From: Plectrocnemia conspersa
Lineage: Eukaryota > Arthropoda > Insecta > Trichoptera > Polycentropodidae
Direction: 5' to 3'
DNA length: 64,000 nt
NCBI GenBank assembly: GCA_009617715.1
Contig: VTFK01000711.1
Coordinates: forward strand, 1-64,000
Under the pieces are notes generated by a model. It was not told where the DNA came from. It worked only from the letters and a program-made list of their open reading frames with translations, and ran no database searches. Positions 22,920 through 34,280 of this stretch are shown here, piece by piece (the stretch's first letter is position 1; each line of letters starts with the position of its first letter). The position numbers and the translations under genes are program-made.

Positions 22920-23249
22920 GTGAGTATGCAGTTGCTATAAAAACATGGTGTAATCACGTTACAATGATAATATGAGAAAATGTATCTTAATGTGGGAATC
23001 TTGTTTTTGTTGATCATGTATACATGATGCGTTATAAAAACGCGTTAATTGCAGTGTTTAGTTATGAACATTGTGAATTACACAATTATTTATTTTTTTC
23101 TGCCACAAAAATAAAATGGCTCAATTAATATGTAAAATTAGATTCTGGTTTTTAAGTTGTTATCGATTTTGTTATTAAAAATTTTCTGAAAAATATATAA
23201 TATTTTACCTTTAACAAGATATAAATTATTTTTAATTATGATCCTTTAA
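22920..23249. other. Intron 4, first part
   Basis: AT-rich intron sequence with nothing recognised up to the TTAA at 23246-23249, which is the target site of the next element. Confidence 0.5.
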
Positions 23250-24149
23250 CCCGCCGTTGGTCGCACGGCGGCGCAGCGCTCACCCTATCGGTTTTTTTGA
23301 TGCCATTTTTTTTGTATGAAACATATTAACTTGCGGGTCCCTCTACTTTTCAATAATTATGTTTTCTTCAATATTGCAGGCTCAAACACGTGTTTACTAA
23401 TTTGATATACATTTGGTTTTGCGTATTAGTTGTGTTATATCAAGGATCGAGAGAGAACGTTATTTACGCGGGTTAGATTCGTGCTGGAAATTTTATTTTT
23501 GGTAGTTTCTTTTTATTATTATTTACTTTTTTTTGTTGTTATTATTATGTTTTTAATTTATTTTATAAATATATTTAATTTAACTCTTTTGATACTTAGT
23601 ATAAAAAGACTATTTTGAATTTTTTTTTCGATTCCTTAGATAATTTAAAAAAATTAAACAAATTTATCGCAAAGTTTGCAAATAAAAATATAGCAGTATT
23701 TAGGAGAGAAACCTGACACTGCGATAATTCATCACCCAGAACCAAGTGAATAGAATCGTCCAAAATGTAATTTTTGCCCCATGTGCTATAACCCAATATG
23801 CAAAGAACATTCATCGGCATTATGTCCAGATTGCATAACTAAGTATTCAAGTAATCAAGATCAAAAATAATATATATTTTTTCATGTTATTTTTAAAGTT
23901 TTAAGCATATATCTAAAAAAATTATATTTTACTTTTAAAATATTTATTATTTTATTTTTCTTCTTTCGTTATGTAAATAAAAGTTTTAAAGAATTTATTT
24001 AATTTATATATACAACACTAAAATAAACCAAAAATAAAAAAAATAATAAATATTCGATATTTAAACTTAAAAACATAAAGAACTGAGAGGCGGCTATTCG
24101 CTCAGGCGCGACCAACGGCGTATGCAACACTCGCGCGACCAACGGCGGG
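23250..24149 (+). mobile_element. piggyBac-type element, degenerate, with TTAA duplication
   Basis: The element is 900 bp. Inverted ends CCCGCCGTTGGTCGC (from 23250) and GCGACCAACGGCGGG (to 24149) are perfect over 15 bp, and TTAA flanks both sides (23246-23249, 24150-24153), the hallmark of piggyBac insertion. A second, incomplete copy of the end motif (GCGCGACCAACGGCG) lies just inside the right end. The interior retains a short piece of the transposase C-terminal cysteine-rich domain (next feature), so it derives from an autonomous element by internal deletion. The upstream catalytic DDD region is missing. It lies sense in intron 4 of the phosphatase gene. Confidence 0.92.
23690..23850 (+). 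pseudogene. Remnant of piggyBac transposase C-terminal cysteine-rich domain
   Basis: One plus-strand frame (about 23695-23845) contains, after an in-frame TAG, spaced cysteines CNFCPMC then PICKEHS and ALCPDC. This C..C..C....C...H.....C..C pattern is the zinc-binding, end-recognising domain at the C-terminus of piggyBac transposases, and its location next to the right end of a TTAA element fits. Stops lie upstream and no catalytic Asp region is seen, so it is inactive. The minus-strand ORF 23596-23820 is a shadow. Confidence 0.75.
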
Positions 24150-26675
24150 TTAAAGTAGAAAAAGTAAAATTTGTTTTTGAAAATATTCACCAGAATTTTA
24201 ACACTTAACAAAATATTAAAAAAATATTTTATCGAAATTTATATCATTGTATATAATATAGTATAATAATTTATTAATTTACAGTTAAGTTTTTACTTTG
24301 TACTTCAATTATGAATTTTTAAAATAGGTAAAGTGAAATTTTGCTCTTAAAAATTTTCTGCATAAATTATTTTATTGAAACAGTGATAATATATAAAAAT
24401 ATTTGTTTTTATGACAATTTTATTAATTATTTTAATAAAGTGTGATACAGAAATATTGATTAATAAATTTAAAGTAGGGTTTTGTGCCTTATACTTTAAT
24501 TATGAAATTTTAAAGTAAAAAGTAAGATTTGATTTTAAAAAAATTTTGCAAAATTTATAATATTGATTTTAAAACTTTGATTGCATATAAAAAAAATATT
24601 TTTAGTGACATCTTGATTATTGATTAAAATAAAGTATGATACAGAGTTATTAATTCATTCATTTGAAGTTGAGTTTTATGCTCTATGCAACCTTTTTTTG
24701 ACTGCGGGTCAAAATAATTAAAATATGAATTAGATTTTAGTTTTAAAATATAAAATGTAACATTTTAGTTTTAAAATATTTTTTGTAAAATGTATATTTT
24801 TTAAAAATTTTGATTTTAGTTTTAAAAAAATATTTTTAAATGACATTTATTATCGATTATATTATTGTATTATATTATTGTATTATAATCTATATTTTAG
24901 TTATGCTTTCTTAAAGTTGAAAAGTAAAAGTTTTTGTAGTGAAAATCTTATACATTATTTATTTTGGTGGAATATTCTATAAAAACTTATGCTTAAAAAA
25001 ATGTTTATGATGTGTTAGAAAAAGTATAACTTTACTGTTTTATTTTATATTAATTATAGGCAAACATTTTCTACCACATTTCAAATTTGCTCTTCTTCTA
25101 AGTTTCTATTTCTAACATTAGCGTGTAGTGCTAATTTAGATGCAATCAAGCCCTTAAAAAACATATACTAATTTTTACTTGTATTTTAAAGAATACATTA
25201 AATAATAATTGGGGCGCTATCTGGTAGGCGAACTCATAAACAAAATTATATTTTTTTAATAAATGTTTTCATTTTCCTTGTTTTGTAGAAATTGAGAAAT
25301 AAATTTATATGAAAAGAAGAGTAAGAAGTTAAAATAAAATATATTGCCTTGTGGCACTACACTAGTGCTTGTAGCCATTTAAAGGAAAGGGGGAGGGAGA
25401 GAGAAACTTTTTTATTTTGTTGAAATACGATTGTGTTTGGTTTGGCTTCCCTTCTAGCTTACCTCTTCTATTGAAGGGCATGAGAATGGAATTTGTCCGT
25501 TTTAATGTTTCATCAAAATTCTCATCATTTTTTTCGTCTTTGTGACACATATCGGCCGCCACATTATATACCAATTGAATTATTACATTTTTAATTCCTT
25601 TAAAGAATTTTATATTTGTATCGCATTGCATATCTAATACTACATACTTTTATACTCATTTTTCATCGATAAAATCTAATAAGGAAGCAAATATATATGT
25701 TAATAGATAACACATATCTGCCTATTCTTGAATACATCTTGATGCAATAATTTTGTATATATTTTTAATCAGAATTTTAATAGTAATGGATTTTGCATAT
25801 AAACCTTCTAAGATAAACATACAATATGCCCTTGAAATAATCGTAGACATACAGAACAAATTGAAACCTTTTGAATAAATATATGTTTTATATTTTCAAC
25901 AATTCTAAAATGTATGACGTTATAAAAATTATGTACAAATTAGTTTTTGATGAAAGTTAAGTCATTTAATTTATTTATAGCTATTTTAATTTTAGTTGAT
26001 AAATATTTTTGATTTTTTCTATTACTTTAAAATTAGTTTTAAAATGCTACCTTAAAAATATGATTTTATTTATACTATTTTTTAAATTTAACTTACTGAC
26101 ATACCTTGAAATATAATATTATAAAAATTGAGGAACAACAAAAAATGGATTATGTCTTAAAAACAATATTTATCATTAATGGAATAAATTATTTCCATTC
26201 ATTAAAACAATTTTGATATGTTGCTTAGTGAGTCAATCAGTCAAAAAAAAATGTTTGGGTTTTGCTGTATTGCTGTAGATTTTAAATTAAAAAAACACTA
26301 ATTAGTATTATATATTTATCCTCTGAATTAAATCAGATATGAATCAATGTCATGCATTATGTTTCATAAATTGTAAACTATAATTATTATGAAAATCGAT
26401 TATATTATTTCTGTATTTATAATTTTACATCCAATAGATAATTTAATTTATATTTATTTTATTTTATCTATACAAAAGTTGTATTATGTCTGTAAATAAC
26501 AAAATTATTTACATTTATCTTATCTTCAAACCATAACTAAATACTTTATGAAATGTAAAATAATTTCCTTTATTATGCTAAATTATTTATTTAGTTTATA
26601 AAAATAAAAATATGCAATAGTATTTTTTATTTTTCAAGAATTTTTCATTATTTTTTTTTTAATGTAATGTCAATA
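24150..26675. other. Intron 4, middle part: very AT-rich, nothing certain
   Basis: Long AT-rich stretch with repeated loose blocks, for example AAAGT(A/T)(A/G)AA..TAAGATTTG-like segments recurring from 24180 to 24800, suggesting old degraded tandem repeats of roughly 150-200 bp. The minus-strand ORF 25362-25631 (89 codons) is in a slightly GC-richer patch; it resembles no family I know. Confidence 0.4.
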
Positions 26676-27873
26676 GTCCGCCGGTTTTGTCGAAATGGAT
26701 GTCCGACGGACAAAATACGGTTAAAATCACAGAATGTTGTCTGTCCGTTGTCTTATAACTCAAAACGAACGGATTGGACAAAAACAGATCTACGCGCTTC
26801 GTGTAAATGAACATGTTTTGTTAAAATAAATAATTTTATGACCGGGCCTTTATTAATTTGCGCCAAAGTTGCCGCCAACGTCTATTTTTTTTTACTTTAT
26901 GACCCATTTCTATTTCACTATACAATAGAGAAAAAAAAAGTATATAAATTTAAGATGCACTTAGACTCTGGATACGTAAATATTACATATATAAATACAT
27001 AATAAAAATACAATTTTAATTATACTAAAATTAAAGTTATTATCAATTGAAAATGTATCAAGATATATACATATATGTATGTATGTATGTATATATTATT
27101 ATTATTAATAAATGTCATTTAAATTTAGAATTTTCTATAAGCACTATATAAATTTAACTTTTCTTCTACAATACTCCAAGTTGAACTCATATGGCATCTC
27201 AGCTTCAATAAAATTGAAAGCCAATCAGATAAAATTGTTTTTTTTTCTGACATTCTTCGATAGAAAAATATGGTTAACAGTATCGATGTGAAATATGGTT
27301 TACAATATCGATGGAAATATGCATGTTTTTTTTTAGACAGCGACTCTTTTTCTTGTCAATTGAAAGGTAATTAAAATGTGTTATCCTCACCAGACGGTTT
27401 ACGGTGTTTTTTGTTTATCCCTTAAGTGATTTTATGACTCGGGCCTTTGCTAATTTGCGCCAAAGTTGCCGCCAACGTCTAAAATAAGATTTTGGCGATG
27501 TTTTATTACTTTATGACCCATAGCAAAAAAAAAACGGTCAAGTGAAAGATTTCTATTACATCACTATACAATAGAAAAAAATAATATAAATTAAAATGCA
27601 CTTTGCCAAAGGTTCAGTAGGTATGTTGTCTAAAATATCTAAATAAGGTTTTATTATTTTATGACCTATCGGTCACTTAATATTGTTACCGTTGAAAATG
27701 TATTATTTTTGCCATTTTTTTTATTCATATATTGTAAAACAAAATTTCACATAAATCTGGTGTCCGATAAGAATTTGTCGAGCTCGTACAATTTGCGTCT
27801 GTGGCCAAGCCCAGACAAATCCGTCAGATGTCCGACGGGCAAATCCGTACGTGTGTGCTTAGCTATTGGTCAT
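26676..27873 (+). mobile_element. Dispersed element with internal 600-bp tandem units, copy 1
   Basis: Starts near GTCCGCCGG (26676) with repeated GTCCG and CCGACGGAC motifs and ends in GGCAAATCCGTACGTGTGTG (to about 27873). Inside, the block CGGGCCTTT..TAATTTG followed by CGCCAAAGTTGCCGCC occurs twice, at about 26841 and 27438, giving two tandem units with a period of about 596 bp. The same element in inverted orientation lies at 48681-50425 with three units. It has no transposase ORF; the ORF 27661-27891 has a minus-strand twin in the other copy, but only because the DNA repeats. Its end sequences are partly inverted (ACGGATTTG.CCGTCGGAC against GACGGACAAATCCGCC), so a non-autonomous DNA transposon is likely. 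Confidence 0.7.
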
Positions 27874-27906
27874 AATGTTTTACAAAAATAATATTTATAT
27901 TTTCAG

Positions 27907-28038
27907 GGTTCAACAGCGACAGTATGTTACCTAAGAAACGATAATCTGCTCGTCGGCTGGGTCGGAGACTCCAGAGCCATTCTCGTAAAGGATGGTGCTA
28001 TTTTGTCATTAGTAAACTCACACAAACCAGAGAGATAT
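27907..28038 (+). CDS. PPM1F: PP2C phosphatase (PPM1E/PPM1F-like), coding exon 5 (GSTA, VGDSRA, HKPE)
   Basis: 132-bp, phase-0 exon (44 codons) between TATTTTCAG and GTGAGT. It encodes GSTATVCYL, WVGDSRAIL and SHKPERY, three consecutive PP2C signatures: the GSTA strand, the (V/L)GDSR strand and the HKPE turn that precedes the flap. Order and spacing match the PPM1E/PPM1F catalytic domain (GTTGVC, LGDSQ, HRPER in the human protein, from general knowledge). GC is far higher than in the flanking introns. It joins exon 4 and exon 6 without loss of frame. The repeat element at 26676-27873 ends only about 30 bp before this exon, so the branch point and pyrimidine tract lie next to transposon-derived sequence. 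Confidence 0.95.
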
Positions 28039-28453
28039 GTGAGTTAAAATTTTAAATGGTGCATAATGAACAATGTATGCAAGTTGTGTGTAATCTATTA
28101 ACTCTGAAAAGTGTAAAAATGTTTCATATTTTGCTCATGTACTTAAGAATTAATACAAGATTTGGATAGCACTGGAGGTAAAGTTTGAATTACGGGAATG
28201 CTAGTTATCGTTTTTTAATTATTCAATATTAAATGGCTATAGACATACTAATTTAATAAACTGATCCTAATAATATTGTTAAGGACTAGATAATAACAAA
28301 ACCAGCCGATTATTTTGTACCAATTAATGTGTCTATAATCAACACGATTTTTATTCTATTGTATAATATATGGTTATGCTGAATGTTTGTTGAGTTTAAT
28401 GATTTTTATTGTAAGCTTATTGATCTGTATTATATCGTATTTATTTTGTTAAG
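28039..28453 (+). other. Intron 5 (415 bp)
   Basis: AT-rich intron between exons 5 and 6, donor GTGAGT, acceptor TTTTGTTAAG. Nothing else is seen. Confidence 0.85.
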
Positions 28454-28547
28454 GATGAGTATCGGAGAATAAAGCAATTGGGAGGTCATGTGTCTAACAA
28501 TGGCGTTTGGAGAGTGAACGATATTCTCTCTGTATCAAGAGCTCTCG
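28454..28547 (+). CDS. PPM1F: PP2C phosphatase (PPM1E/PPM1F-like), coding exon 6 (last one found)
   Basis: 94-bp exon: 31 codons plus one base, acceptor TTGTTAAG and donor G|GTGAGT. It encodes DEYRRIKQLGGHVSNNG, then VWRVNDILSVSRAL and the first base of a Gly codon. RV...L.VSRA(L/I)G(D) is a core PP2C motif; the next residue should be the metal-binding Asp in the following exon. That exon would start in phase 1 with a GAT or GAC codon straight after the Gly codon. I scanned the rest of the window by eye for such a start followed by an open frame with DG.(W/F)D and DNIT and found none. The protein is therefore incomplete here: about 314 residues are visible, and roughly 100 or more C-terminal residues are missing. 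Confidence 0.94.
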
Positions 28548-29269
28548 GTGAGTCAAATTTATTTATTTATTTATTAATCAAATGGCCAATTATAAACAAC
28601 ATTGTAAAAACATTTTGTTATACATGTGATTCTCAGAAATGAGAAGAAAATGATTTTATATCATAATTTTTGCTTTTGGTCATTTCTTTTGATCTTATTC
28701 TATACGTGTATTTGTCTAAGAATGAAATTAATTCTACTGGACTTGTTTTAAATATATTAAAAATAATCAATTAAGGAATGTCTACTTTGCATGAAAGATG
28801 ATAAAGGATCATATATTTCTCTTGACAGTTGCATTAATAATGTCTTTTACTTAATGGTCATTTAAGTATATATTAAATATCTATGTGACATAAACATTCC
28901 GGACTGATATTAATCATTTACTCTTATGCCGGACTAATATTAAAGCTTTGTTGTGTTAAAAATCAAAACTAAAACTTTTAAGCTTAATATTGGTTAAAGT
29001 AAATTATTATTTTAAAATCCAAATGTATTTTTAAAACACAAAGGTGTTCGATACTTATATTTTAATGGTACACTTAGGCGCTTATCATTACGTGATATTG
29101 GCTACTAAGGATACAACCATAATAACCGTTAGTTATAGATGTGACTGATTCGATTAAATTTGAATCATTTCATTCAGTCATCTTATATGTAAATAGATAG
29201 TGTGGTATTTAAAATTGTATTATTTACTCGAAATTCTGTAAACTTTTTGCTATTATTTTGTTCTAATTT
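28548..29269. other. Intron 6 or downstream, first part: AT-rich, nothing recognised
   Basis: AT-rich sequence after the exon 6 donor. A short TTTA run lies at 28557-28573. No gene or element edge is seen. Confidence 0.5.
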
Positions 29270-29880
29270 TTCTCTCATGATAATTCCTTGTAAAATAGCA
29301 CCCTTTTATTAAATATTATTTTATTGTTGAGCTAATTATTCAAAAGATAACAATATAATATGTAAAAAATATATGATTTTTTCTCCCAAATAATCTCGTT
29401 TTAAATTGATGATAAATATTAGACTAATTTAGTAGTTTATTTTGCTTTGATAACATACTTACAAATTTTATTATAAAATGTTATATTTTTCTAAATTATA
29501 TTTATGGATTTAATTATAATAAAAGAAGTGAAAGTTTGGTTTGAAAATCGACTAAAACATATAACTTAAGATACAATGTATTATAATTACATACATTAAT
29601 GCACAATCAATTCGTTTTATGGAACAAAGTATTTATTTAAATGCACATATCTATGAAAATAATTCCCTGGTAAATAGCATCTTTTGGAAAACATTATTTT
29701 ATTGTTGAGATAATTATACATTATACAACAAACACATCAGACTTGAATTCTGTAGAAATTAACAGTATAAAAATTGCACTATGATTGCCATAAAAATATG
29801 ATTTTTTTCTTCCAAATAATATTGTATTAAATTTATGGTAAATATATGACAAATTCAGTAATTTACTTTTGCTTTGACAG
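29270..29880 (+). repeat. Old direct duplication, interrupted by the LINE
   Basis: Two similar blocks, about 29270-29460 and 29660-29880, share ATAATTCC.TG.TAAAT, TTATTTTATTGTTGAG followed by ATAATTAT, ATATGATTTTTT, TCCCAAATAAT and TTTGCTTTGA. After the second TTTGCTTTGA the two copies part company: the first continues ACATACTTACAAATTTTA, the second runs into the retrotransposon. Sequence after the retrotransposon's A-run at 34280 (ATACTAAAAATTTTATCATT) resembles the continuation of the first copy, so the retrotransposon probably inserted into the second copy. Confidence 0.55.
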
Positions 29881-30107
29881 TACCAGGTAAATTGGTTAGG
29901 AATTACTAAGCCTTTTTACCGTAATATAGTGATAGAAGTATCTCTGAATGAACTTTTCACGACCTCTGTGTTCGACGGATGTGTGTTGATTGAAGTGAAC
30001 TGTACAACAATAATTCTTTGAACATAGTGAATAAATAATTGAATAAGTAATTTAAAGTGAATAACCAATTTAAACAATTAAATACCATGTGATTAGTACT
30101 TTAAAAA

Positions 30108-31133
30108 ATGGCAGAAGATAAAATATCAGTGTTAAAAAATAAAATAAAAGAATGTTTAATTACAAATGTAATTACGAAGGACCAAAAAATAACTATTATG
30201 GACTGTTTTGATGAAATCGCAAATCTATATAAGGATTCTGTAAATAAAACATCTCTATTTGACTCTGCTTTTAAAACTATAAAGGAAGATATAACTGAAA
30301 TTAAAAATAAAATAAATAATGGAAGAAAGGAAGAAACCACTTATGCAGCAATCACTAACAATAAAGCTGATCTTAAAATATCACCAATAAAAAAAAGGAT
30401 CCCAACTTTACTAATTTATCCGAAAGATAAAACCAATATTAAAACATCGCAAGACATCAAATCGACGCTAGAATTAACTATAAAACCATCAAAAGTTGGT
30501 ATTAAAATTAATAAAATTACAAATATAAAAAATGGAGGAATAGCTGTTGAAACTGAAGACATCGATAAATGTATAAAATTAATTAATCAAAATGAAAAAA
30601 TAAATAACAAAATTGAGGCAATTATACCAAAAAAAAAATTACCTAAAGTAATTTTTAAATATGTACCAAGGACAATAAGCAATGAAGATTTTGTGGAAAC
30701 AATAAAAGAATTAATGCCAAACATAACGGGATAAAAATGGTTATTTAGCCATTATGCAGGGTCAAGAACTGGTCCCTGTCATAGAATATTCACAATCAAT
30801 CCGGCAGACAGACATATTCTTATCAAAAATGAAAGAATATTTATAGAATGGACTTCCTGCCGTGTAGAAGATTTTGTTAGTGTAACAATATGCTCAAAAT
30901 GCGGCGAATATGGACATACAGCAAAATACTGTAAAGAAGAACGCTCAACTTGTCATCATTGTGCTAAACAAGGACACAGTGCACGGGACTGCCCTCAAAT
31001 AAACTCTCCACAAATATGTTCAAATTGTTTCAAGAAGAATATGGTTAGTGATCATAAATCAAAACATGTCGAATGTCCGATATATAATATATATTTGAAA
31101 AAGTATCTAAATTCTATAGATTATGGCTGCTAA
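30108..31133 (+). pseudogene. LINE ORF1: RNA-binding gag-like protein with CCHC knuckles, one in-frame stop
   Basis: From ATG 30108 the frame is open to TAA 30732-30734 (208 codons), then continues in the same frame to TAA 31131-31133 (341 codons in all). The first part has a Lys/Asn-rich helical N-terminus and a probable RRM-like middle. After the stop the frame carries TSCRVEDFVSV and three zinc knuckles: CSKCGEYGHTAKYC, CHHCAKQGHSARDC, and a third beginning CSNC that uses H and C further on. This is the standard ORF1 layout of gag-type non-LTR elements, whose product binds element RNA in a particle. The stop falls inside the domain just before the knuckles, so it is best read as a lesion. 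ORF2 starts 10 bp before the final stop, in another frame. Confidence 0.85.
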
Positions 31134-34095
31134 ATGTCTTAAAACGGATTTTAATTATAATACGGATATATATAGTAATGAATGTAAGTTAAATGATATA
31201 ACTGAATTCACTATCAATGATACATTTCTTCGCATAGCTTATCTCAATGCACGTAGTATTAAAAACAAAATTGAAGATATTTTATACATAATTAAGAAAT
31301 TAAACACTCATATTATGGCGATTACGGAGACATGGATCAATGATGGTGAAGAATATTTTTATAATATAGAAGGTTATCGATCTGTCTTTGTAACAAGATT
31401 GAAAAGGGGCGGAGGAGTTTGTTTTTATATAAAAAATAATATTAATTATAAAATTATTAATGAAGACAATAATAACGTATTCTCTACCCTCGGAATCAAG
31501 ATAACAGGAATAGACAGATCGCCATTGAATATCTATGTTGTTTATAGGGCTCCAAATTGTATACATAATGATTTTTTAGAATTATTAAAAAATAAGTTAA
31601 AATTTATAAACGGGAAAAGTATAATTTTAGGAAATTTCAACATAGACATAACTAAAAATACATACAACGTTAATGAATACATAACAATGATACAATCATT
31701 TAATTTTAACATTGTAAACCAATACTATACTAGAATTACCTCGAATACTAATTCATTAATAGATCACATATTATCAAACTCTAATTTAATAGGAAAAATT
31801 TATAATATAAATAATTCTATAAGTGATCATAATCTACTACTTATAGAATGCATAAATAACATGAAAAATATATCAAATAATAGAGTACCAATCAAAGAGA
31901 ATTATATAATTAAATATAGACAACTTTATAACATAATAAAATCTTCTAAATTTAAATTATTAGAAAACGTAAATGAAGATTTCAATAATTTTATAGATAA
32001 AATTAAAATTGCAACAAACAAAAGTAAATACAAAATCCTTAACAAAAGTTCAGATAACAAAAAATTAGCTAACGTTCCATGGTTTAATGAACATTTAAAT
32101 AACTTAATTAAAAATAGAAATATTTGTCATCACAAATAGAAGTTACAACCAAGTATTATCTTAGCCCAAAAAAAAAATCTAACTAGAAATGCTGTAACTG
32201 CTTATAGAAGAAAATTAAAAGTAGAATATTATAATAAAATATTTAGTAATGATAATAATAATCAATTTAAAATATGGAAAAATATTAAAACAATTATAAA
32301 AAATACTTCAGAAACAAAGAATGAAAAAAATGTTATCTTAAAAATTGATGGAGAATTAACTATAGATAAAAAAAGAATAGCCAATGAATTTAATAAACAT
32401 TTCATCTTAATTGGAACATTTTTATCAGATCTAATTAAAATTAACATTGATGACATAAACACTATCACAAGTATGGCTCAAGTTGACAGATCTATTTATT
32501 TTCACAAAATTAAATTAGAAGAAGTCATAATGTATACAAACAAATTAAAAAATAACTCAGCACCTGGTATTGAGGGTATTACAGTCAAAACAATTAAATC
32601 AATTAACAGTCTTATTGCTCCGATATTAACAAAATTATTCAATAAATGTTTAAAAGAGGAAAGATTCCCTGAGTCCCTAAAAATTGCAAAAATAATTCCA
32701 ATATATAAAGATGATGATAAAAATAACACTAATAATTATCGCCCTATATCTATTCTACCAATCATATCAAAAATATTTGAATCAATTATAGCTAATAGAA
32801 TTAATGAATTTTTAAAAAGTATACATTTTTTATCTCATTTACAATATGGATTTAGAAGCAAATCCAATACAAAATACGCTGCTTTTGATTTAATTAATGA
32901 AATACAACAACACCTTAATGATAAAAATAAAACTTCAGCAATATTTATAGATTTAAAAAAAGCTTTTGATACAGTAGATCATAACATATTATTAAAGAAA
33001 TTAAACCATATTGGAATAGTTGGACCAACACTAAATTTATTAAGAAGCTATTTAAATAATAGACAACAAGCAGTAGTAATAAATGGTATACAAAGTGAAT
33101 ATGAGGTGGTCAAGTGTGGAATTCCACAGGGTTCTATTTTAGGTCCATTACTATTTAATTTGTACATAAATGATTTAACTCTATGTAAACTTACAGGAAG
33201 GATTCAACTGTATGCTGATGATACAGTGTTAATATATAACTCTAAAACATATAAAGACATGCAAAACAACATGCAGAATGATTTGATCCATATTAATGAA
33301 TGGATGAGATTAAACAAATTAACAATTAATGAAAAAAAAACAAATTATATGATATTTAATGATGATTTTAATATTTCTCTTAATGTAAATAACTCTCTAA
33401 TTACAAAAAGTGATAATATAAGATTCTTAGGTCTGCTGTTAGATAAAAATTTAAATTTTTATAATCATATTGATTATATAATAAAAAAAAATTTACCAAT
33501 GTCAAAAATTTTATACAGGTTTCAAAATATTTTTTCATATAAAACTAGATTAAGCATTTATTTTTCACACATTCATAGTCATCTAACATATATGTCTTGC
33601 GTCTGGGGGTTTACAAGTAAATTTAAAATAAAATCACTTCAGGTGATTCAAAATAGTGCCATAAAAAATTTATTGAATTTACCGTTTGATACTCACACAA
33701 AAGACATATATATGAAAACAAAAATTTTACCTATAACTATCCTTCCAAAATATGAATTAATAATGATAACAAAAAAAAAATGTTAGAGGGAAAATCAACT
33801 ATAAATACTAAATTTAAAATTAGAAAAGAACAACACAAATATGAAATTAGATCTGCATATGATCTACACATCCCTCAACCATTTTCAGTAAAGTTTGGAA
33901 CAAATTCTTTAAAATATATAGCTTTTAAAACATATAATGATTTACCAATATCAACCAGAAATAACTTTAAAGAAATAAGAAAATATTTTTTAAAAAATTC
34001 ATCGAACTTTAAAAAAAAAAATGTGTGTATATGTTTATATGTATATATGCATATGTATATATGCATATGTATGAATGTATGTATATGTGTATGTA
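31123..34095 (+). pseudogene. LINE ORF2: apurinic-type endonuclease + reverse transcriptase, one stop and one frameshift
   Basis: From ATG 31123 (overlapping the end of ORF1 by 11 bp) one frame runs to TAG 32137-32139, then the same frame continues open to 33786. The A-run at about 33771-33780 then shifts the frame, and the C-terminus reads on from 33780 to about 34015 before low-complexity sequence. Endonuclease: LNARSIKNKI, ITETWI, GGGVCFYI, YVVYRAP, LGNFNID, SLIDHI, SDHNLLL. Reverse transcriptase: FIDLKKAFDTVDHNILL, GIPQGSILGPLLFN, YADDTVLIY, LNKLTINEKKT, FLGLLLDKNLNF. The usual GDFN of the endonuclease is GNFN here, losing a catalytic Asp. The enzyme nicks target DNA and copies element RNA in place. 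AFDTVDHNILL with GSILGPLLFN points to the CR1/L2 side rather than classical jockey; clade assignment needs a tree. Confidence 0.92.
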
Positions 34096-34280
34096 CATTC
34101 TTATAATTTGTTATACTTATTATTTTGATAAGAGTTTAAATATGTTCATTATACTTTCTAATGTATAAGTTTTTATTTTTCATATTTAACATAAAACTGT
34201 AATAAAATGTAACCGTAGAATGAGTAATTTTATACTCATGCGGAATTACGTTAATAATAAAAAAAAAAAAAAAAAAAATA

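Larger units (their letters stand above)
29881..34280 (+). mobile_element. Near-complete non-LTR retrotransposon (LINE), CR1/L2/jockey-like group
   Basis: A 4.4-kb element with 5' leader, ORF1 with zinc knuckles, ORF2 with endonuclease and reverse transcriptase, a 3' part rich in TATG/TGTA runs (34020-34095) and an A-run at 34259-34279. The 5' edge is inferred from where the flanking duplication stops; the 3' edge from the A-run. It is very AT-rich. It carries only three clear breaks (stop in ORF1, stop in ORF2, frameshift in an A-tract), so it is young but inactive as it stands. It lies sense, downstream of exon 6 of the phosphatase gene. No target-site duplication could be fixed by eye. Confidence 0.85.

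Noticed and set aside
27661..27891. Protein shared between 27661-27891 (+) and 48633-48896 (-)
   Set aside because: The similarity reflects the inverted DNA repeat; frames are not otherwise conserved and no domain is seen.
30101..30340. Minus-strand hydrophobic ORF over LINE ORF1
   Set aside because: Antisense shadow of a Lys/Asn-rich coding frame.
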